Shown: positions 43,935 to 61,437, counted from the stretch's first letter. The stretch: DNA of 64,000 nt from Membranipora membranacea (GCA_914767715.1 OU612066.1:28680283-28744282), one strand, 5' to 3'. Notes: generated by a model not told the origin, from the sequence alone. Program-made: numbers and translations.

Positions 43935-46900
43935 GACCAGTACGTTTAGTTGTCACCTGCAACAATTTGCGTCTGCACCCACAAGCTCTCTCAATTTACT
44001 GTTACCACAGCAATCATCGGAGTCACGTCAGCATCTGTTTGTTTCCGAGTCAACTATCAGACACCATCTATAAAAGTCATATGAGTGCACAACTCAATAA
44101 CAAGATCATGAAGTGATTATCACCCTGATGTTTTTCGAAAACATTCAGCAAAATTTACAATCTAAAAATTTCTGCGAGTGCGAGTTTGTGGCATTCAATT
44201 ATCCAACACTATCAGAGGAAATAATGATGACGGAATGTCACAAATTCATATTTGTTGTAATTTAGGCAGAACACTACACCCCTGTCAATGTAACTGGCTG
44301 AGAGCCAATGTAATGAAACATGGTAAGGCAACACAAGAAACATTAAATGACATGTATCATCAGATGGTGACCCTGCACACATAAATGTAGCTCCCACCTC
44401 GAGCAAGTTAAGCATAACAGAACAACAAGTCATCCCCAGTAATATACGAAAGCAAACACTTTTATCGATTAATGTAATCAATGAAGGTATCTATCAATAT
44501 ATGGGGCTTTACTTGATACTTATCCAACTAATTGCGCCTGTATTTACAGCTAGACCATGACACAATTGGAATGATCTCAGATGACACTGCATGGCATGAT
44601 TGGCAACTGTGATTTACTAAACAGTCACAGCTGATTATCACTAGTAACTATTCTGAGACTAGTCTAAGTGCTCAAACCAAGGAGTTACTCCTTGCTCAAA
44701 CGGATGCAAGCACAAGTTTGTAGAATTACAACATCGTAACAAACTCTTGCAGACGTTTAAGCCCTTAGATTTTACTGGGATCTATGTTTGTAAAGCTACA
44801 GATGCCATTCGACTTATAATAAGGATTTACACCTTAATCAACAGAAAAGTCTCTCTAATTTGTTCAAGAAATTGAACTAGCCTTCTCTCATTATTTAGCG
44901 CCCAGTGATAAGTCTGCCACAGAACCTTTTTTCTGGTTATATATTCAAATAAATCATCCTAAACTAAGTTGAAAAAAAAGCCACAAATTCTTGTAAAGGC
45001 ACATTCTCTTGGTTTATTATTTTAAATTGTTTCTTTTTCTCCAAATATCTACACCCACAATCACTCCTGGGCATAGAGGGCCTACAGATAATTTTGGAAA
45101 AAACTGTCAAAATAATGTCTGGTAAGTGAAGTGAGTTGATAAAGTTTTGAAAACAGCATGCCATTACAATAATAAAATGACAAATTTATGAATAATTACC
45201 TATATTAACTACCTTATTTAACGTAGTTTGCAATGCTATCAGCATACATTGGCTGTTATTTGTGATTTATGGTTTGAGAATGACACTCTTTTCGTGGTAA
45301 ATATTGAAAGATGAAGTCATCATCCATAAATCTTCCCGACTAGCCTATATATACCTACACAGTGAGGTTACGTAAGTGACTTGCAGGAATTTATATGTTA
45401 CAAAATGTTATAATGCTTGAGGCAACACGTGCAGATAGAGTGTGCATAGCTTTGAGTGAATGTTAAGAATACAGACAAGCTTGAGTATACTCTTGCAGTT
45501 ATAGAAGCATTATTCCTAGGAAGCATGATAAATAAATCCTGCATTTACAGTTACGTGTTACGTTGACTTTTGACGTAAAAAAGTACACGTAGTAGCCTGG
45601 GCTCATCCTTCTACACGCTACAGTGACTTCCTGTATTATCCAATGTATAACCAGTGACAACAGGGTATTATTAAATTGTTTCCACAGCAATCTCAAAGAA
45701 ATAGTACATATTAACCAAGAACTGAACGCCTGATGAAAAAATGGTGGAGATTTTTGTCTAAGACTCAATTTCAGTCCCAATTAATTGTATGAATTTTTCC
45801 TACTCATATTCATCTTCTTATATCATCTCTGACTTAATTCTGGAACAAATTTGTTCCCTTCGTTGCTGGACTCAGGTATATTTGAAAAGTTGTGTATCAT
45901 GGCACAGGCCTTGATACCAGAACTTTGCATTATAACCTGCCACCAGAGGGAACCAACTTGTTCCGCCTTTTCTCTGAGGGTTTCATCTACGCAGATTGTT
46001 AGATAACTGGTCTAACATTAAATCTATATGGCCAATTGCTTATTACAAGTACAACGATCATTCATCAACATAACTACTCGTCGATCTATGACTGTGAATA
46101 CATAGCCTTAGGAGTTATCAATAAATACCTTCTCCGAAGAGGGCGTTGATTGGATTAAAAAATTTTTGGCGATGAAAGAGCGGTATGTATGTGCAGTGCC
46201 CTATGAATGCGTAGATCTCTGACTGCAATGAAGTGGGAGTTCTTAATGGAAAAGTTCAAGTCAGTCACCTACAACATCAGCACATTTCACCTTGCTAGTT
46301 AGTCAAAATTATCCTAGTCAGTCCTCTTTCTCTTTCATTCAAACTTACATGTATCATTTGTTGAGTTGCACCAAAGTTACTGCTTCTTTAATGCAATGCA
46401 ATCGCGGCACTAAAGTATAATGAGTGATGTTTTCAAGCAATGTTTCAAGTATGCACAGGGAACAGCTGAGCATATGCATTAACAGATGCATAAACAGATG
46501 CATAAACGAGCAATGTTGAATATACCTTTTTGCCTCTGCTTTCAAATCCAGGAAGAGTTATGTGGAGCAGAACTGACCCTGGGGTTGCATATGAGCTAAT
46601 GGTAATGCCATACCTCTCCATTCACCGAGAAACACAGCTTTTGGTAAACCCAGCAGGAATCAATATTATGGCAGTTACTATCACTTCACAGTTGGCTGAC
46701 TTGTTTACTAACAAAAGAACTGCGCCCTGATTGGTTCACTGGTTTGTTTATCCTTCTTGTTCTCAGCCACTCAATTTAACAGCTTTGTGAAGGTTCTTGT
46801 AGCTCAGATCCATAATTTGTGCCAAACTCTGATTGCTGGTTTGCATCAGACCGCCCCAAGTATAACAAAGACCATAGAAAGATTGTAGGCGGCAGTTTCA

Positions 46901-46963
46901 ATTTTTTTCAAATACCAAATGATTAGTCAAAGTTTTCATGATTTTAGATTACCACTTTGAGAT
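43935..46963. other. Divergent intergenic region
   Basis: About 3 kb between the methyltransferase start and the unknown gene's start. It should hold both promoters, but no TATA box is convincing. It contains a short CAAGGAG hairpin (44678-44694). No further gene is supported. Confidence 0.5.
44678..44694. repeat. CAAGGAG hairpin, copy 2
   Basis: CAAGGAGT-T-ACTCCTTG, preceded by AAAC as in copy 1. Confidence 0.55.
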
Positions 46964-49900
46964 ATGGCCAGTCAATACGGTAATTTAATGGATGAAGAAG
47001 AGATAGACTTCGTTCCTTCTTCCCCAGACAGGTATGTCTCAGGCCCCATCAGTTGTTGTAATTTTATTGTACTTACTTGCAATGTTTAGTTAGGTAACAC
47101 TAACCAAGGAGTAAAAGATTTTTACTCCTTGCACTAACTGCAAGGAGTTGATGTCTCTGGCATCTTGAACTTGCAAGCCTGTACAGTGTATTTTCGCATA
47201 TCAAGTGCCATAGGTTAACTGCAGTCTTGCATATATTTAATGGTTTTTGTCAAAGCCAGTGCCCTATCTATGAGATCCTGATTCTAACTTACAACTTGTC
47301 AGCTAAATCTGCAAGACAAAGATGAAGTTTTTTGGTTAGCTATGCCTAGGCCCAGGGCCAGGAGTATTGCTAACATAACACTAAATTTTGTTTAGTAATT
47401 ATATATATATATATGTTATGTTCAATGATGGCTATGGTTTGGTAGCGCAATTTGAAATTGACGCCCACAAGGTCAGGAATTCACTCCTAGTCCTAAGCGC
47501 CGGGGCGGCTTCATTTCCTCATTCTCTTGGTTCTGAGAAAAATCTGATAACGTAGAGGCTTACAGTTACTTAGATAGGACAATCAAAACATTAGGCATAT
47601 TGGCCCACAAAAATTGTCATGCATCAGTACAAAATTAACCCTGTTCTGAATAGGTAGGTACATAACATTAGTTCCATGAAAATCAAAGGTTAGGGTGTAA
47701 AGATATCCATTTGAGTCTTTTGTTTTGTTGTTTGAAATGATCTGATCCAAAAATGACACCTTAAGACACTCTCACAGCGTCTCATGACTTCCTCACAACA
47801 GGTCTTAATGAGTCTTTAGGCCTATGCACCTGTTGCCAGCGACTGGTCAAGGTTTTTTTTTCAGAACTGATAAAATGAATTATTATGGTTAAAAAAAGTG
47901 TACAGATTACAAGCTGATCGTGCGTGATCTGAGATGAGCACATGAATGAAAATAAGTACTAGGGCCTAAACCTTGGCCCTGGTTTCAAATAAAGCTTCAA
48001 TGCTCTGTAATACTTGTTACTTGTTCTGAGTCGGATTTTAATTTTTCATATCTGAATTTACAAGTGTAATCAAATATCATATCTAAATATCTATTGGTAT
48101 TGTAAGTTTTTCTTGGCGTCATGCAGATTCTGGTCAAGTCGAGTAGAAGTCGAGCAAACTTGTTTCAAAGTCTATTTGGGAACTTGGTATAATGAGCTTG
48201 CTAAGGATGGTATCCCACTCGACGAACAATATATACAATTTGTGTACTCAATACAGCTATATTTGAGAGAATCAATTATCTGTTGTTTCGTAGTGATACA
48301 GGTAGCACAATGACTATGGAGGAAGAAGCACTGAAAATCGCTGATTATATATCCAAAAGAAGAGCTAAAATGAAACCAAGTCTACATAGCTTAACAAATT
48401 TGGGTGAGCCTAATGAGACACCACCCGATGATCTATCTCGAACTGATTACAATTTTCCACCTGTTATCCCAGATTAGGGAGGGTGAATGTCCAACACTCC
48501 ATACCTAGATCAAGTTTGATCCATCTTGTCAGCATCGCAGTTGCCATCCTCTACAGACATGTCGAAGGCAAAAGGTGTTTCAGTAGAGGAAGACAACTCC
48601 AGAACTGGCAAAATAAATCAAACTTGATCTACTGTTACCCTAGGGCAGTGAATCTTTAGCAGGAGGAAAGGTCTGCCATTCCGCAAATAATCGAAGAGCT
48701 ATCTTCATATACTTCATATAGACACCCATATGTTTATGTAGACACCCATTGCCAAAATTAATTCCTAGCTTAAATTGACTCTAGCTAACACCTACTCCTC
48801 CAAGAGTTAAATGCTTTCCTTTGATTTAGATGCAAACTGGTGTTAATTAACTAGCCATATCATCAGTATTTTATGTATAATACCCCCTTGTGTTAAAAAA
48901 GTGATATGAGCACAGAATTTTGGCAAATTACTTTACCGATAAATGTTGTTTTCTCATTTTAAAGCACATGCAGGTATTCTCAAATCATCGAGCACTAATC
49001 TGCAGAGTTTGAGTGAAACACCAGAGCAAAGTCCTGGTATGGCGGAGGAGCCTGAAGATGAAACTGTGCCTACTGGTGACCTATTGAACCTTAGTCCTGT
49101 ACGGAACAAACAAAAACAGCGCAGAGCTACTGTAAGTGGTCTTAGTGACCAAAAAAGCAGCATAGGTCAATAGCCATTGATATGCAGTACTCTTCTATCC
49201 ATAACATTCAATAATTAGATCAAGGCTATTGTTGCTTGGATCCCAAAATCTAAGTCATATAGACATCATAATCCCTGCCTTAGTTCGTTAGTTTATATAG
49301 CCAAATCAATTGTATAGACATTATGTTTGGTTCTAGTCCTAATCTTCTGTTCTTGTTCTCCTGTAAAAGATGGTGTCCCAGGAGTTACAGGACATGTTTG
49401 GGTTTGAAGCTACTTCTATGGTAAAACCTAAATTCAGACAACGAAAGGTAACCATGAAAACTCCAGCTAAAGAGGAGGCTGTCGATAAGGAAAACAGCAA
49501 ACCCTCAACGTCCACAGAACCTGAGGAACCCAAAGTGGAGAATCGTGAAATGGACATTCATCAACCTGCTCCTTCACATAAACAAGTGTTAGAGGTAAAC
49601 ATATTATTTATTATTATTTATTTATTTATAGAGGTTTTCTTAAAAGTGTACAGATAACAAAAGGAATTCTATTATAGGTAACTTGTTGGCCTCTGAAAAC
49701 AGCGGGGAAAAAAACATACTAAGCTTACTACATAGACAATACGCATATACATAGACAATAACCACCAGTAGTATTCTCTGCTTTCTAGTGTGACTTGAAT
49801 TGTAACAAACAGTTAACATAGCAATATGAGACTTTGCTATATATACTATAATGGGATAAAATAATGAGAAGGCCAAAAAACAGGGATTGTTGCTAGCTTT

Positions 49901-51126
49901 TTTCTTATGATTCAACTTTTCAAAAAACATATTTTAGTTAAGAAAAGTTTCAGCTGGAACTAATGTTAACCCCATTACATCATCTGTTTCGTTATAGATA
50001 TATACTCGCTATTTAGTCCTTAACGATTTCTATTCCAGGAATTTCCAACTGCATTACATCAGACTGCTGATGAAATCACCACAGTGCAAGAAATAGAACC
50101 CAAAATAATGACAAGAAGTAGGGCAAGGCTCTCCCTTCAACCAGATCTCACCAAAGTAAGAAATAAATCTGTTTTTCTCTAATCTGGAAAATTGAGAAAA
50201 TATAGCACCTACCTTGCTAAGCCAATGCGTTTGTTCTGATCGGTCAACAGCCAATTGTGAACAATATAATGATGCTAACACTTACCTAGTCTGTCCTAAA
50301 ACCAGCAGTCATGAACAGAGTGTATCAATCCATGTATCCAAATCAAGAATTATGCTCAATTTTAATGAGGCGTGACGACTCAATCATTTTATTGCAGGTT
50401 TCTACTCCAAAAAGTGATATTAAAAGCACGAGGGCATTTACATCTACTAAGAAACAACCATCAGCAACGACAAAAATTAAATCAAGTTACTCAAGACCAG
50501 CTAATGTGAAATCAAAGATTGACACAGGTCGCACGCCGGCCAAGTCTGCAGTCTCCGAATCCGCCCGTCCTGTAGCTCTGTCTAACAGACGTCTTTCTCT
50601 GAGAAAAGCTGCATCCACTGTCCCACAAACACCGGAAAACAAAATAAATCCTTCTGCAACAGACCGTCCGTCCACTGCCAAAAAACAAATCACCTCAAGG
50701 ATCGATACCGGCCTAGGTATGAGAAAGTCAACACATTCCTCCAAGATCTCTTCTAAAGATACTGCCATGAATAAGCAGTTTGCGACTCCTGTCCAGCCAT
50801 CTAATACTGCTCAAAAAAGGCCAGCGTCAGCCACCATTGGACAGCTGGCTACACCGAAGAGTGCAGTACCAAAGCGACTTCAATTGGCTAGAAAAGCATA
50901 TTCTGTTCAACCTAAGCGTACATTACCAGCTAGAGGTGGTAGCTCACATGGATTCACAATGATTGAGGAGGCCTCCCCACCTATTGAAGCTGCAGATACA
51001 CCTAAACCTGTCCCTATAAAGAAGCCATTGTTTGGGACATCAGCTCACACAAGGGGAGTAGTTGCAGGGAGAAGGTCATTAGCTCTGCCTGCTGGTACCA
51101 AAACTACAAGGCTTAGAGCCAAGTAG
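46964..51126 (+). CDS. Unrecognised basic Ser/Thr/Pro-rich protein
   Basis: I do not recognise this protein. Proposed exons are 46964-47031, 48294-48403, 48974-49131, 49370-49594, 50039-50155 and 50398-51126; all are GT/AG with joining phases, giving about 468 residues. It opens MASQYGNLMDEEEIDFVPSS, a short acidic segment. Then come EEEALKIADYISKRRAKMKP (likely helix), an acidic/Ser-rich region with LLNLSPVRNKQKQRRAT, ELQDMFGFEATSMVKPKFRQ, and a long basic low-complexity tail with repeated SP/TP and SR-K motifs (RRLSLRKA, ATPKSAVPKRLQLARKA). The composition suggests a disordered, CDK-phosphorylated nuclear or microtubule-binding protein such as GTSE1/PSRC1, but I see no alignable domain. A 60-base in-phase exon at 48127-48186 (FWSSRVEVEQTCFKVYLGT) may also be included. 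AATAAA lies at 51294-51299. Confidence 0.75.
47105..47131. repeat. CAAGGAG hairpin, copy 3
   Basis: CAAGGAGTAAAA-GAT-TTTTACTCCTTG, perfect 12-bp arms, in intron 1 of the unknown gene. It is preceded by AAC as in the other copies. Confidence 0.7.
48506..48631. mobile_element. TAGATCAAG-family MITE in intron of the unknown gene
   Basis: Left end TAGATCAAGTTTGATCCATC; right end (reverse complement) TAGATCAAGTTTGATTTATT. An internal pair ACTCCAGAACTGGC / GCCATCCTCT and TTCAGTAGAGGA gives further folding. The 9-base flanks do not match convincingly. Confidence 0.7.
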
Positions 51127-51293
51127 GAAGCTTCCAGCTTGGATAGTATGCATCATGACATTTTAAAGTATGTCGATGTATTAACTTATATCAAGGAGTC
51201 CAACTTCTTTCTCATATCTACTAAATTTCCCCTCAATATGAGTCATAGCTTTTACATGTTTTACCAATTATTTTTCAAATTTAATTTTGTGCA

Positions 51294-51299
51294 AATAAA
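51294..51299 (+). terminator. Polyadenylation signal AATAAA of the unknown gene
   Basis: GCAAATAAAG about 170 bases after the stop at 51126. A second AATAAA follows near 51418. Confidence 0.55.
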
Positions 51300-51928
51300 G
51301 ACCCTCCCTGTGTTTTAAAATAATAACCCCTTATCATAGTCAGAGCAAGGTGATAATACTATATTTTTGTAATTGACGAAAATTGGTTTTCCTTTTTACA
51401 ATTTTATTGTTCTTGAAATAAATGTCACTGACTGTTGTGCCAAAAACATGCTGGTTATAGGTAAAAACAATGGTAACATGCAAACAAACAAAGGCCTGTG
51501 TTAAATACATGACGGTCTGAAAGCTTGAGCTTATTGCAACAGAACTAAGGAAGCATTATTAAAATTAGTGTCTGACGAAATAAAATTTTTGGCATAAATC
51601 ATTCTGTAATATGTTTGGCAGCCGGTTAAAGTATCAATATTTGAGGTATGGCTTCCTTCAAGAAAGAATTGGACTATTTCAATCTCAAATCACCTGTCCC
51701 AGCTTGTGAATTACTGTAGATTACAGCCTTTTCCGATTAATATGCTTACTGAGTATTGCCCGCTAAGTGAATCACCATCAGGGAGAAGACTTCTTTTGTT
51801 TCCGCAGGCGATCATACAATGATAAACCTGATCATCATACGAGCACAATGTTTTGTTTTTCATTTTTCTATATGTACTGGCAGACAAGCACTGTCAACAA
51901 TTAAACCTATGACAAATCAGATTTTTGT

Positions 51929-55394
<3,466 letters not shown>

Positions 55395-56224
55395 ATTTAG
55401 CTACTTCAATCACTTATGTACTGTAAGTGACCATGCAATATAGCAGAGATACTTAAAACAGCAACTTTTCAGCATACATGGATTGTTAAATGCTTTGGCT
55501 GGTGTGAAAAAAATTGTCCTCAAATTGGCCAACTGTATATGACCTTTGGTAGTCCTTGAGTTCAAAATTGTAGTTCAATTATGACTTTACCTGCAATACA
55601 TTAATACCGAGCCAACACAAGTTGTGTTCTCTTTGTACAGGCGTAGACAACTCCAGGCTTTACAATAGGAGGAACAATATTCTCATATCTGACCTAAAGC
55701 AAGCATATTTATATGTATCATTGCAAAGACACATTCCTCATCTTCGATTGTACCTCAAGTTCAGTAATGCTACAACTGACAACATATACAACTATTGTAA
55801 AGCTGCCAGATTTTAGCTAGATGTAATTACTTGACTCAATGCTTCACATTGCTCTCAGTTTTCTTGGTTTGAACTGATATGATGACAGCAATTTGTTGTG
55901 GAAAAATTGCCATCTGATGTAGATAACCTTAAGATATCACGTCTTTATGATATGAGTCGTTGTGTAACCAGGCCTAGATATCAAGCTCGGCTTCAAGAGA
56001 ACTTTAATAACAATAATGACTTTAACACAACATAACAGATTTAATAATACCAAAATACTAAGAACAAAAGAACTAGACCACTACCGAGATATACTCAATG
56101 ATAAATTAAAGCACTTGAATGTATCATTTGTTTCTCCTTCATAATTCCTTATAATATGCATTATTTTATTTAGCTTGCTTGCAGTTCATAAACTCTCTTG
56201 CGTTCCAAAAAAATAGCACACCTG
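55395..56224. other. Intergenic sequence between TEX261 and FANK1
   Basis: The TEX261 5' end and FANK1 3' end are 830 bases apart. Several short coding-like stretches in different frames are present at 55640-56110, but nothing recognisable. A minus-strand polyadenylation signal for FANK1 lies at 56166. Confidence 0.5.
56166..56171 (-). terminator. Polyadenylation signal of FANK1
   Basis: TTTATT on the plus strand, i.e. AATAAA on the minus strand, about 54 bases after the FANK1 stop. Confidence 0.55.
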
Positions 56225-59200
56225 TCAATTATCCATTCTGCTCTTTTTCAGTTGTATGTCATGTTTCTGCATATGTTCTTCTAGCACTTTTGTAATTCTC
56301 CTTTTCTCCATGGAATGAGCCATTTCGACAGCATTTTTGCCATATGTATTCTTAAGTGTCAGGTCAGCTTTATAGCTGAGTAGTACCTCAACAAGAGACT
56401 GATGCCCATTGATGACAGCGATCATTAAGGCTGTCTTCCCATCAGAGTCGACTGCATCCGCAACTGCTCCGTTTTTAAGAAGAACTCTTGCCACATCTTT
56501 ATTTCCATTCACAGCAGCTGAAAAGAAATAGATTGTAGGCAGTCAAACAAAGGCCAAGTTACGTTTGGCTTTTCATTAAGGAAGACTCCTTGCAAAAAGT
56601 AACTTTTATCGTCTTCTCTTTCTTATTCTATGCAGATTGATATTTTCGCTGGTGGGAATTTCAAATTCTACAGATGTCTACACTAGCTGTAGCATGGACT
56701 ATTACAAGCACCATGAAGGGAGAGCACTGCAGCTTCATAGACTACAGAATTTTTGAATCAACCTTAAATCAAGGAATCAGGGTTAAGTTGTAATGATACT
56801 TTTTTACAGGTCAGCAGCTAACCAAAGCAGTAAAACAGCAGAAAAGAAGAAAGTTTATACCACAACGGATTAGTGGGGTCCAGTGGGATCCTGAATCTTT
56901 GACGTTTACATCCCAGCCGTCATCTAAGCACCATTCGAGACACTCAATATTTTGACCATCAATGGCCCAGTGGAGAGCAGTAGAGCCTCCTCTATCCCGT
57001 ATATCATAATCAGCATTATGCTCTCGGAGCACCTGCACTGAATCCAACCTCCCTGAGTAAGTCGCCAGCATTAGTCTGAAATAAAATGCTAAACTGTAAC
57101 AGGCTGTACAAGAACGAACCACTGGGGTTTCTAACAAATTGTTTTGGGAAGATTAAGCCTGGCACCAAAGTTTTTAATGAGCAAGCAGTCAACTGATCAT
57201 ATCTTTGGCAAACCACCTCCTCTCAGTGTTATTCATCGTTATATACATGCCATGTCAAAATTAAAATAAATAGAGTTTCTGATTTTAATGCTACGTATAT
57301 AATTGAAGTAATACAGGAATGATGTTAATATTGTCAGTAATTAACATGCCGGCACGAGGACATGAGAATAAACCACATGGATCTAACATGAATATTGAAT
57401 ATAACATGCTTTATAATAGGAATTTTTTAATAATTTCAAAATATTTCACCAAAGGATACTGCTCTTCAGTCCTGATGGACACAGACACAGGTATCCAATT
57501 ACTTACGCAGTTTTTCCTGCATCATTCTGAGCGTTGACATCAGCATAGTATCTTATCAGCAACTCCATGACGCTGAAATAAAGTTAAATTTGCTATCAAT
57601 ATATGTGAGCAAAACATGGTAAGAGTGTGTACTTAAATAGATATTTTCATGTCTCGTAGTCATCCTAGTTTTGTTCATAGGGTAGGAAAACTAGGTCTTG
57701 TGATGTCATGTGATCAGAAAACCTTCTTGAAGGACTGATGTCTTCCAAGGTAGGAACAGGGGCAAGCTGACGCAAGTACACCCAAAATATCTTTTTGATC
57801 AAGGTTATTGTAGATATCGAAGCAATTCATGTTTCTCTGGACCAGTTCTGACAAAACTTACTCAGTATATCCTTTGGTAGCGGCCTGCATTAGACACGTA
57901 AATCCGTATTTGTCATTCACCTCAACATTAACCTCCCTGTAAGAAAAAAATTGCGGAAAAAACTCAGTTTTGCGTGATCAGCTCTTTTTTCTACATGCTC
58001 TTTTAACAGCTGAAGTACCACAACCAATATGATGTAGTTTTTATTAGAATTTGTAATTTTATTACCAGAGTTTTTTTGACCTCTGTCTCAAGTTCTTAAA
58101 ACTAGAAGCTGAAATCCGCTTGCATCATGCAATTATAGGAAGAATTATCATTGCTTCATCTGGTAAGGTAAAGGTACTCAATTCATGTGAGTTTTCTTAG
58201 GACTATTATAAATGTGATTATGGCTGACGTACCCAGTTTCTAAAATCCTCTCAGTACCGATAGCATCATTCATCTTCACAGCCCTGTGCAGATGCACTCC
58301 AGTCAATGGTTCTTCTACAATCAAAATAATAAGTTTGCAAAGGGCATCAACTAATTTCAGTATTGATGCGAAAAGGTGAGAAACCAATTTATTTATTTGC
58401 CAAATAGTTACTGTTCTTGTTATTGTTCTAGTTATTGTTCTATAGACCTTTAACGTGCCACAACAAACCGCTGCCACCCAGCATGCACTGCAACTATGGT
58501 AATTATCTTCCCAGTTGCATTGGGAGGAAAACTCCGGCACAACAAAATAGTAACTAAAAAGCTAAATCTTTGTAACATATCCAGTGACTCCAAAGTTTGA
58601 AATTAAAAGGCTACAATCTTAATGAAAATAATGATGACAGGTCTTACTCATGGTTGTCACTCGAGTGACAGGACTCCAGTCACTTTCTTCTTCATCTTCC
58701 TGAAATTTGACACGGAAAGCATAAATTGTTGAAGGTTCCAAGTTCTCTATCGTCTGTCTCTTGCTGAAACCTCTAAAAGGCAAAATCACATTTATAAAAC
58801 AGGGCCGTAGTTAAGAGAAAATGGTAGGGGAGGGGCAAAAGTCTGAGCGAGTTCAAAGCATCACCAAGAGGGGTGCTGTTAGTTCCTCCGCAAACAATTT
58901 AAGGCATAAAATTAGCAAATTGAAATCCTAGAGGAGCTGATGCTGAAATGGATTATTCAATTATAGTGTTTTCAGGCCACACCTACTCTATTTAGCTTTC
59001 TAGGGAGACAGTGCTTCCCTGCCTCCCCTAGAACTGTCTCCCCAGGTCTGTAAATACAATATATAATTCTATCCGAATGCTTGTAATTTTGTTTAGGTGA
59101 TACAGGATTGAGGGGATCTAGGATCTACCTCTAACAAGCCTCCAAAATCGACAATTCATCCTCAATGAAATACTCCCATTACACAATTACCAGTTACCCT

Positions 59201-59575
59201 TTCAAAATTGAGCATTTGGGCCTGTCATGTCAGACTATAGTTTACACCTGACTAACACCAAGGATTATTTCCACACATTTGTCTACATAACAATAACAAC
59301 CTCATTGATATTCTTTTGTAACTTCTCACTAATATACATGTTGGACACAATAAAGTATATACTAGTATATAATATTATTAACATATCAATCCATTTCCAC
59401 CTTACATGTATATTGTTGTCCATTTGCCATCAGGATCCTCTTGTTGTACAGATATCTTAATTCTCTTGTCACCAGTCAGTTCTAAATTACCAGCATTCTC
59501 TAGCGCTGCCTCCCACTCCAGCTGGATGGTGTGATGAGTAACCTTACCACAGTGTGGTGCTTCCGGCGTCTCCAT
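56225..59575 (-). CDS. FANK1: FANK1: fibronectin type III plus ankyrin repeat protein
   Basis: Minus-strand exons 5' to 3': 59575-59406, 58772-58648, 58314-58233, 57936-57862, 57572-57507, 57075-56861, 56517-56225; all phases join, giving 341 residues (human FANK1 is 345). The N-terminal fibronectin type III domain spans about residues 5-97: CGKVTHHTIQLEWEAALENA, then IENLEPSTIYAFRVKFQE and SDWSPVTRVTT. A linker EPLTGVHLHRAVKMND matches the family exactly in place. Ankyrin repeats follow: KYGFTCLMQAATKGYTD, ADVNAQNDAGKTALMLATYS, GSTALHWAIDGQNIECLEW, HWTPLIRCAAVNGNKDVA, DGKTALMIAVINGHQSLVEV and YGKNAVEMAHS. The basic tail ends KKSRMDN. In mammals FANK1 is testis-enriched, nuclear and linked to sperm differentiation and AP-1 signalling; the role in this animal is unknown. 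The start codon is chosen because METPEAP sits where the human N terminus begins. Confidence 0.93.
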
Positions 59576-61437
59576 ATCTTCAATAATGTATGTATAGGGT
59601 AGTATGATGAGGTGAAAATTGTGCTAATGATTAAGATATAATAAAGGCTGATAGAGTAATATGGGCGAAACTTGCAGTTATATTGAAAATAATGACACAG
59701 CATATTAGTACCACAAATAATGGACAGAGTTATATATGGAGAATATATCAGCTGTCGTCTGAAAGAACAACACAGCAAGTTTGAGAAGTCTTCCAAATGT
59801 GTCTCTGGAATGTTGAAGTTTGGAGATGGGCGTTGAAGGTTGCATCTGTGGCGGCTTTGCGGAGCTCTGTCAGTCATTTTCAAGTTCGTCTAAGCTGGGA
59901 ATACCCAACGAATGTCTCGACCTTGCTATCATATTATGTTTCATCTTGATTACAGACTACAAACTGTCTATGTCTGTCTGTCAATGCATAAAACTCGGTT
60001 AAGTTTGCGCCTTGTTCAACCCTGCTCCTCTTATATCCAGCTGCAACCAGCCCCATTTGAATGGGATTTTGATCTCTAGGAATGTATATAGGTATGCAGG
60101 ATTGCTTGAATTAATTTTTTCTGGAATTTGAACGGGGTGATAATGTGCTTTACAAAGCATCGCTCATTCTAATTTCAATTGAAGGGCTCTCCGGCCCCTC
60201 TCCCGGGAGTCCCAAGGTCCCTTATCTATTAAAGAAACTGTAACTACCAACTGTTAGCTGTAATAAGTTACCATTAGTATAGTATACTTAACCTTGGTCA
60301 AGTTAGCCTGTCTTAACAAAGCTTGTTAAGACAGGCTAACTTGACCCTTTCACATATATATAGCCTATAATAATAGTCATAGGTTGCACTTGTTTTGTCT
60401 GTAGAATATTGATATCACTTACTTGACATGAAATGTCCTTTTATGTACTTGTGAAGGTCATTGGTATGTGTGATCAAGTAGAGATCAACTCCCCTTGTAT
60501 TGGAGGTGGTCTATGAGAGGAAAAAATACATCATAACAAATCAGGATCTCTCAATCGTAGCCTGTCTGCTACCATAAATTGTTGCCTAGCAACCCAATTT
60601 TGAGCACAGTTTGGAACAAAAGAATTTCAAAATGATAATATAGAAATAAATAACTGATTTCAAAATTATTATATAATTGTTTTATATTTATTACTTTTGT
60701 AACTATCAAATAAAGAGAGTGAGCTAAAATGTAATTATTTGTACTCAACCATGCTAAGCTTTACCGAGCACATCCTCCAAGAAATTGGCTCATATATGAC
60801 AGTGATGACAAAGTGACAACTCAGCCTATCAATCATAGTTATTATTCATGCTAAGAAAAGTTACACTAGATCTTGACTCACAAACCTTGTCTCAGAATAT
60901 CTATCAGACACAGTATGTATAGTTCCATATTTCAACTTCACAAAAGGTTTTACATTGGATTGACTTGTACTTGTACTACTTCTCCGCTATAAATTGGTTA
61001 TAAATTAAGTAAATCATAGTAAATGGGACTGGCTGGTCAATTCATATGTCAATAGTTAATAGGTTAAGACTGGGAAAAGGTAGGTAGGACCCACAGGTAC
61101 AGCATAGGATGGCTAAAATCAAGGAATTAGCTCTCATACCCCTTGCTGTAATTGTTATGTTCATTAAGATGTCAACAAACAGTGACAATGAGCAGAGTTT
61201 TGTAAACAAGCATAGGCGCCCTAGGATTATGTCATGTAATATAATAAGGCTAAGCCCTAATTCTTATAACAACGCGTTCCTTAGTCTAAGTGCTTAGACG
61301 GCTCCAATGCGAGTTAGTGGCATTACATTATCACTACGCCTTCCTATGCCTGAGTTAAAAACAGGCCATTAAATTAATTATTATCAATGTAATTCCATTG
61401 AGGACGTCTTGTTGTAGAGCATACTACGAAATTTATC
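59576..61437. promoter_or_regulatory. Divergent FANK1-TRABD intergenic region
   Basis: The head-to-head start codons are 1.86 kb apart. It contains a perfect 24-bp hairpin with a 3-base loop at 60296-60346 (GGTCAAGTTAGCCTGTCTTA...). It is not obviously GC-rich and no core promoter motif is convincing. It presumably includes both promoters and possible non-coding first exons. Confidence 0.45.
60296..60346. repeat. Perfect 24-bp hairpin
   Basis: Left arm 60296-60319, loop AGC (60320-60322), right arm 60323-60346, with no mismatch. Confidence 0.92.

Noticed and set aside
55640-56110. Coding-like fragments between TEX261 and FANK1
   Set aside because: Short frames in different phases with stops and no recognisable family; possibly an old transposon relic but not supportable.
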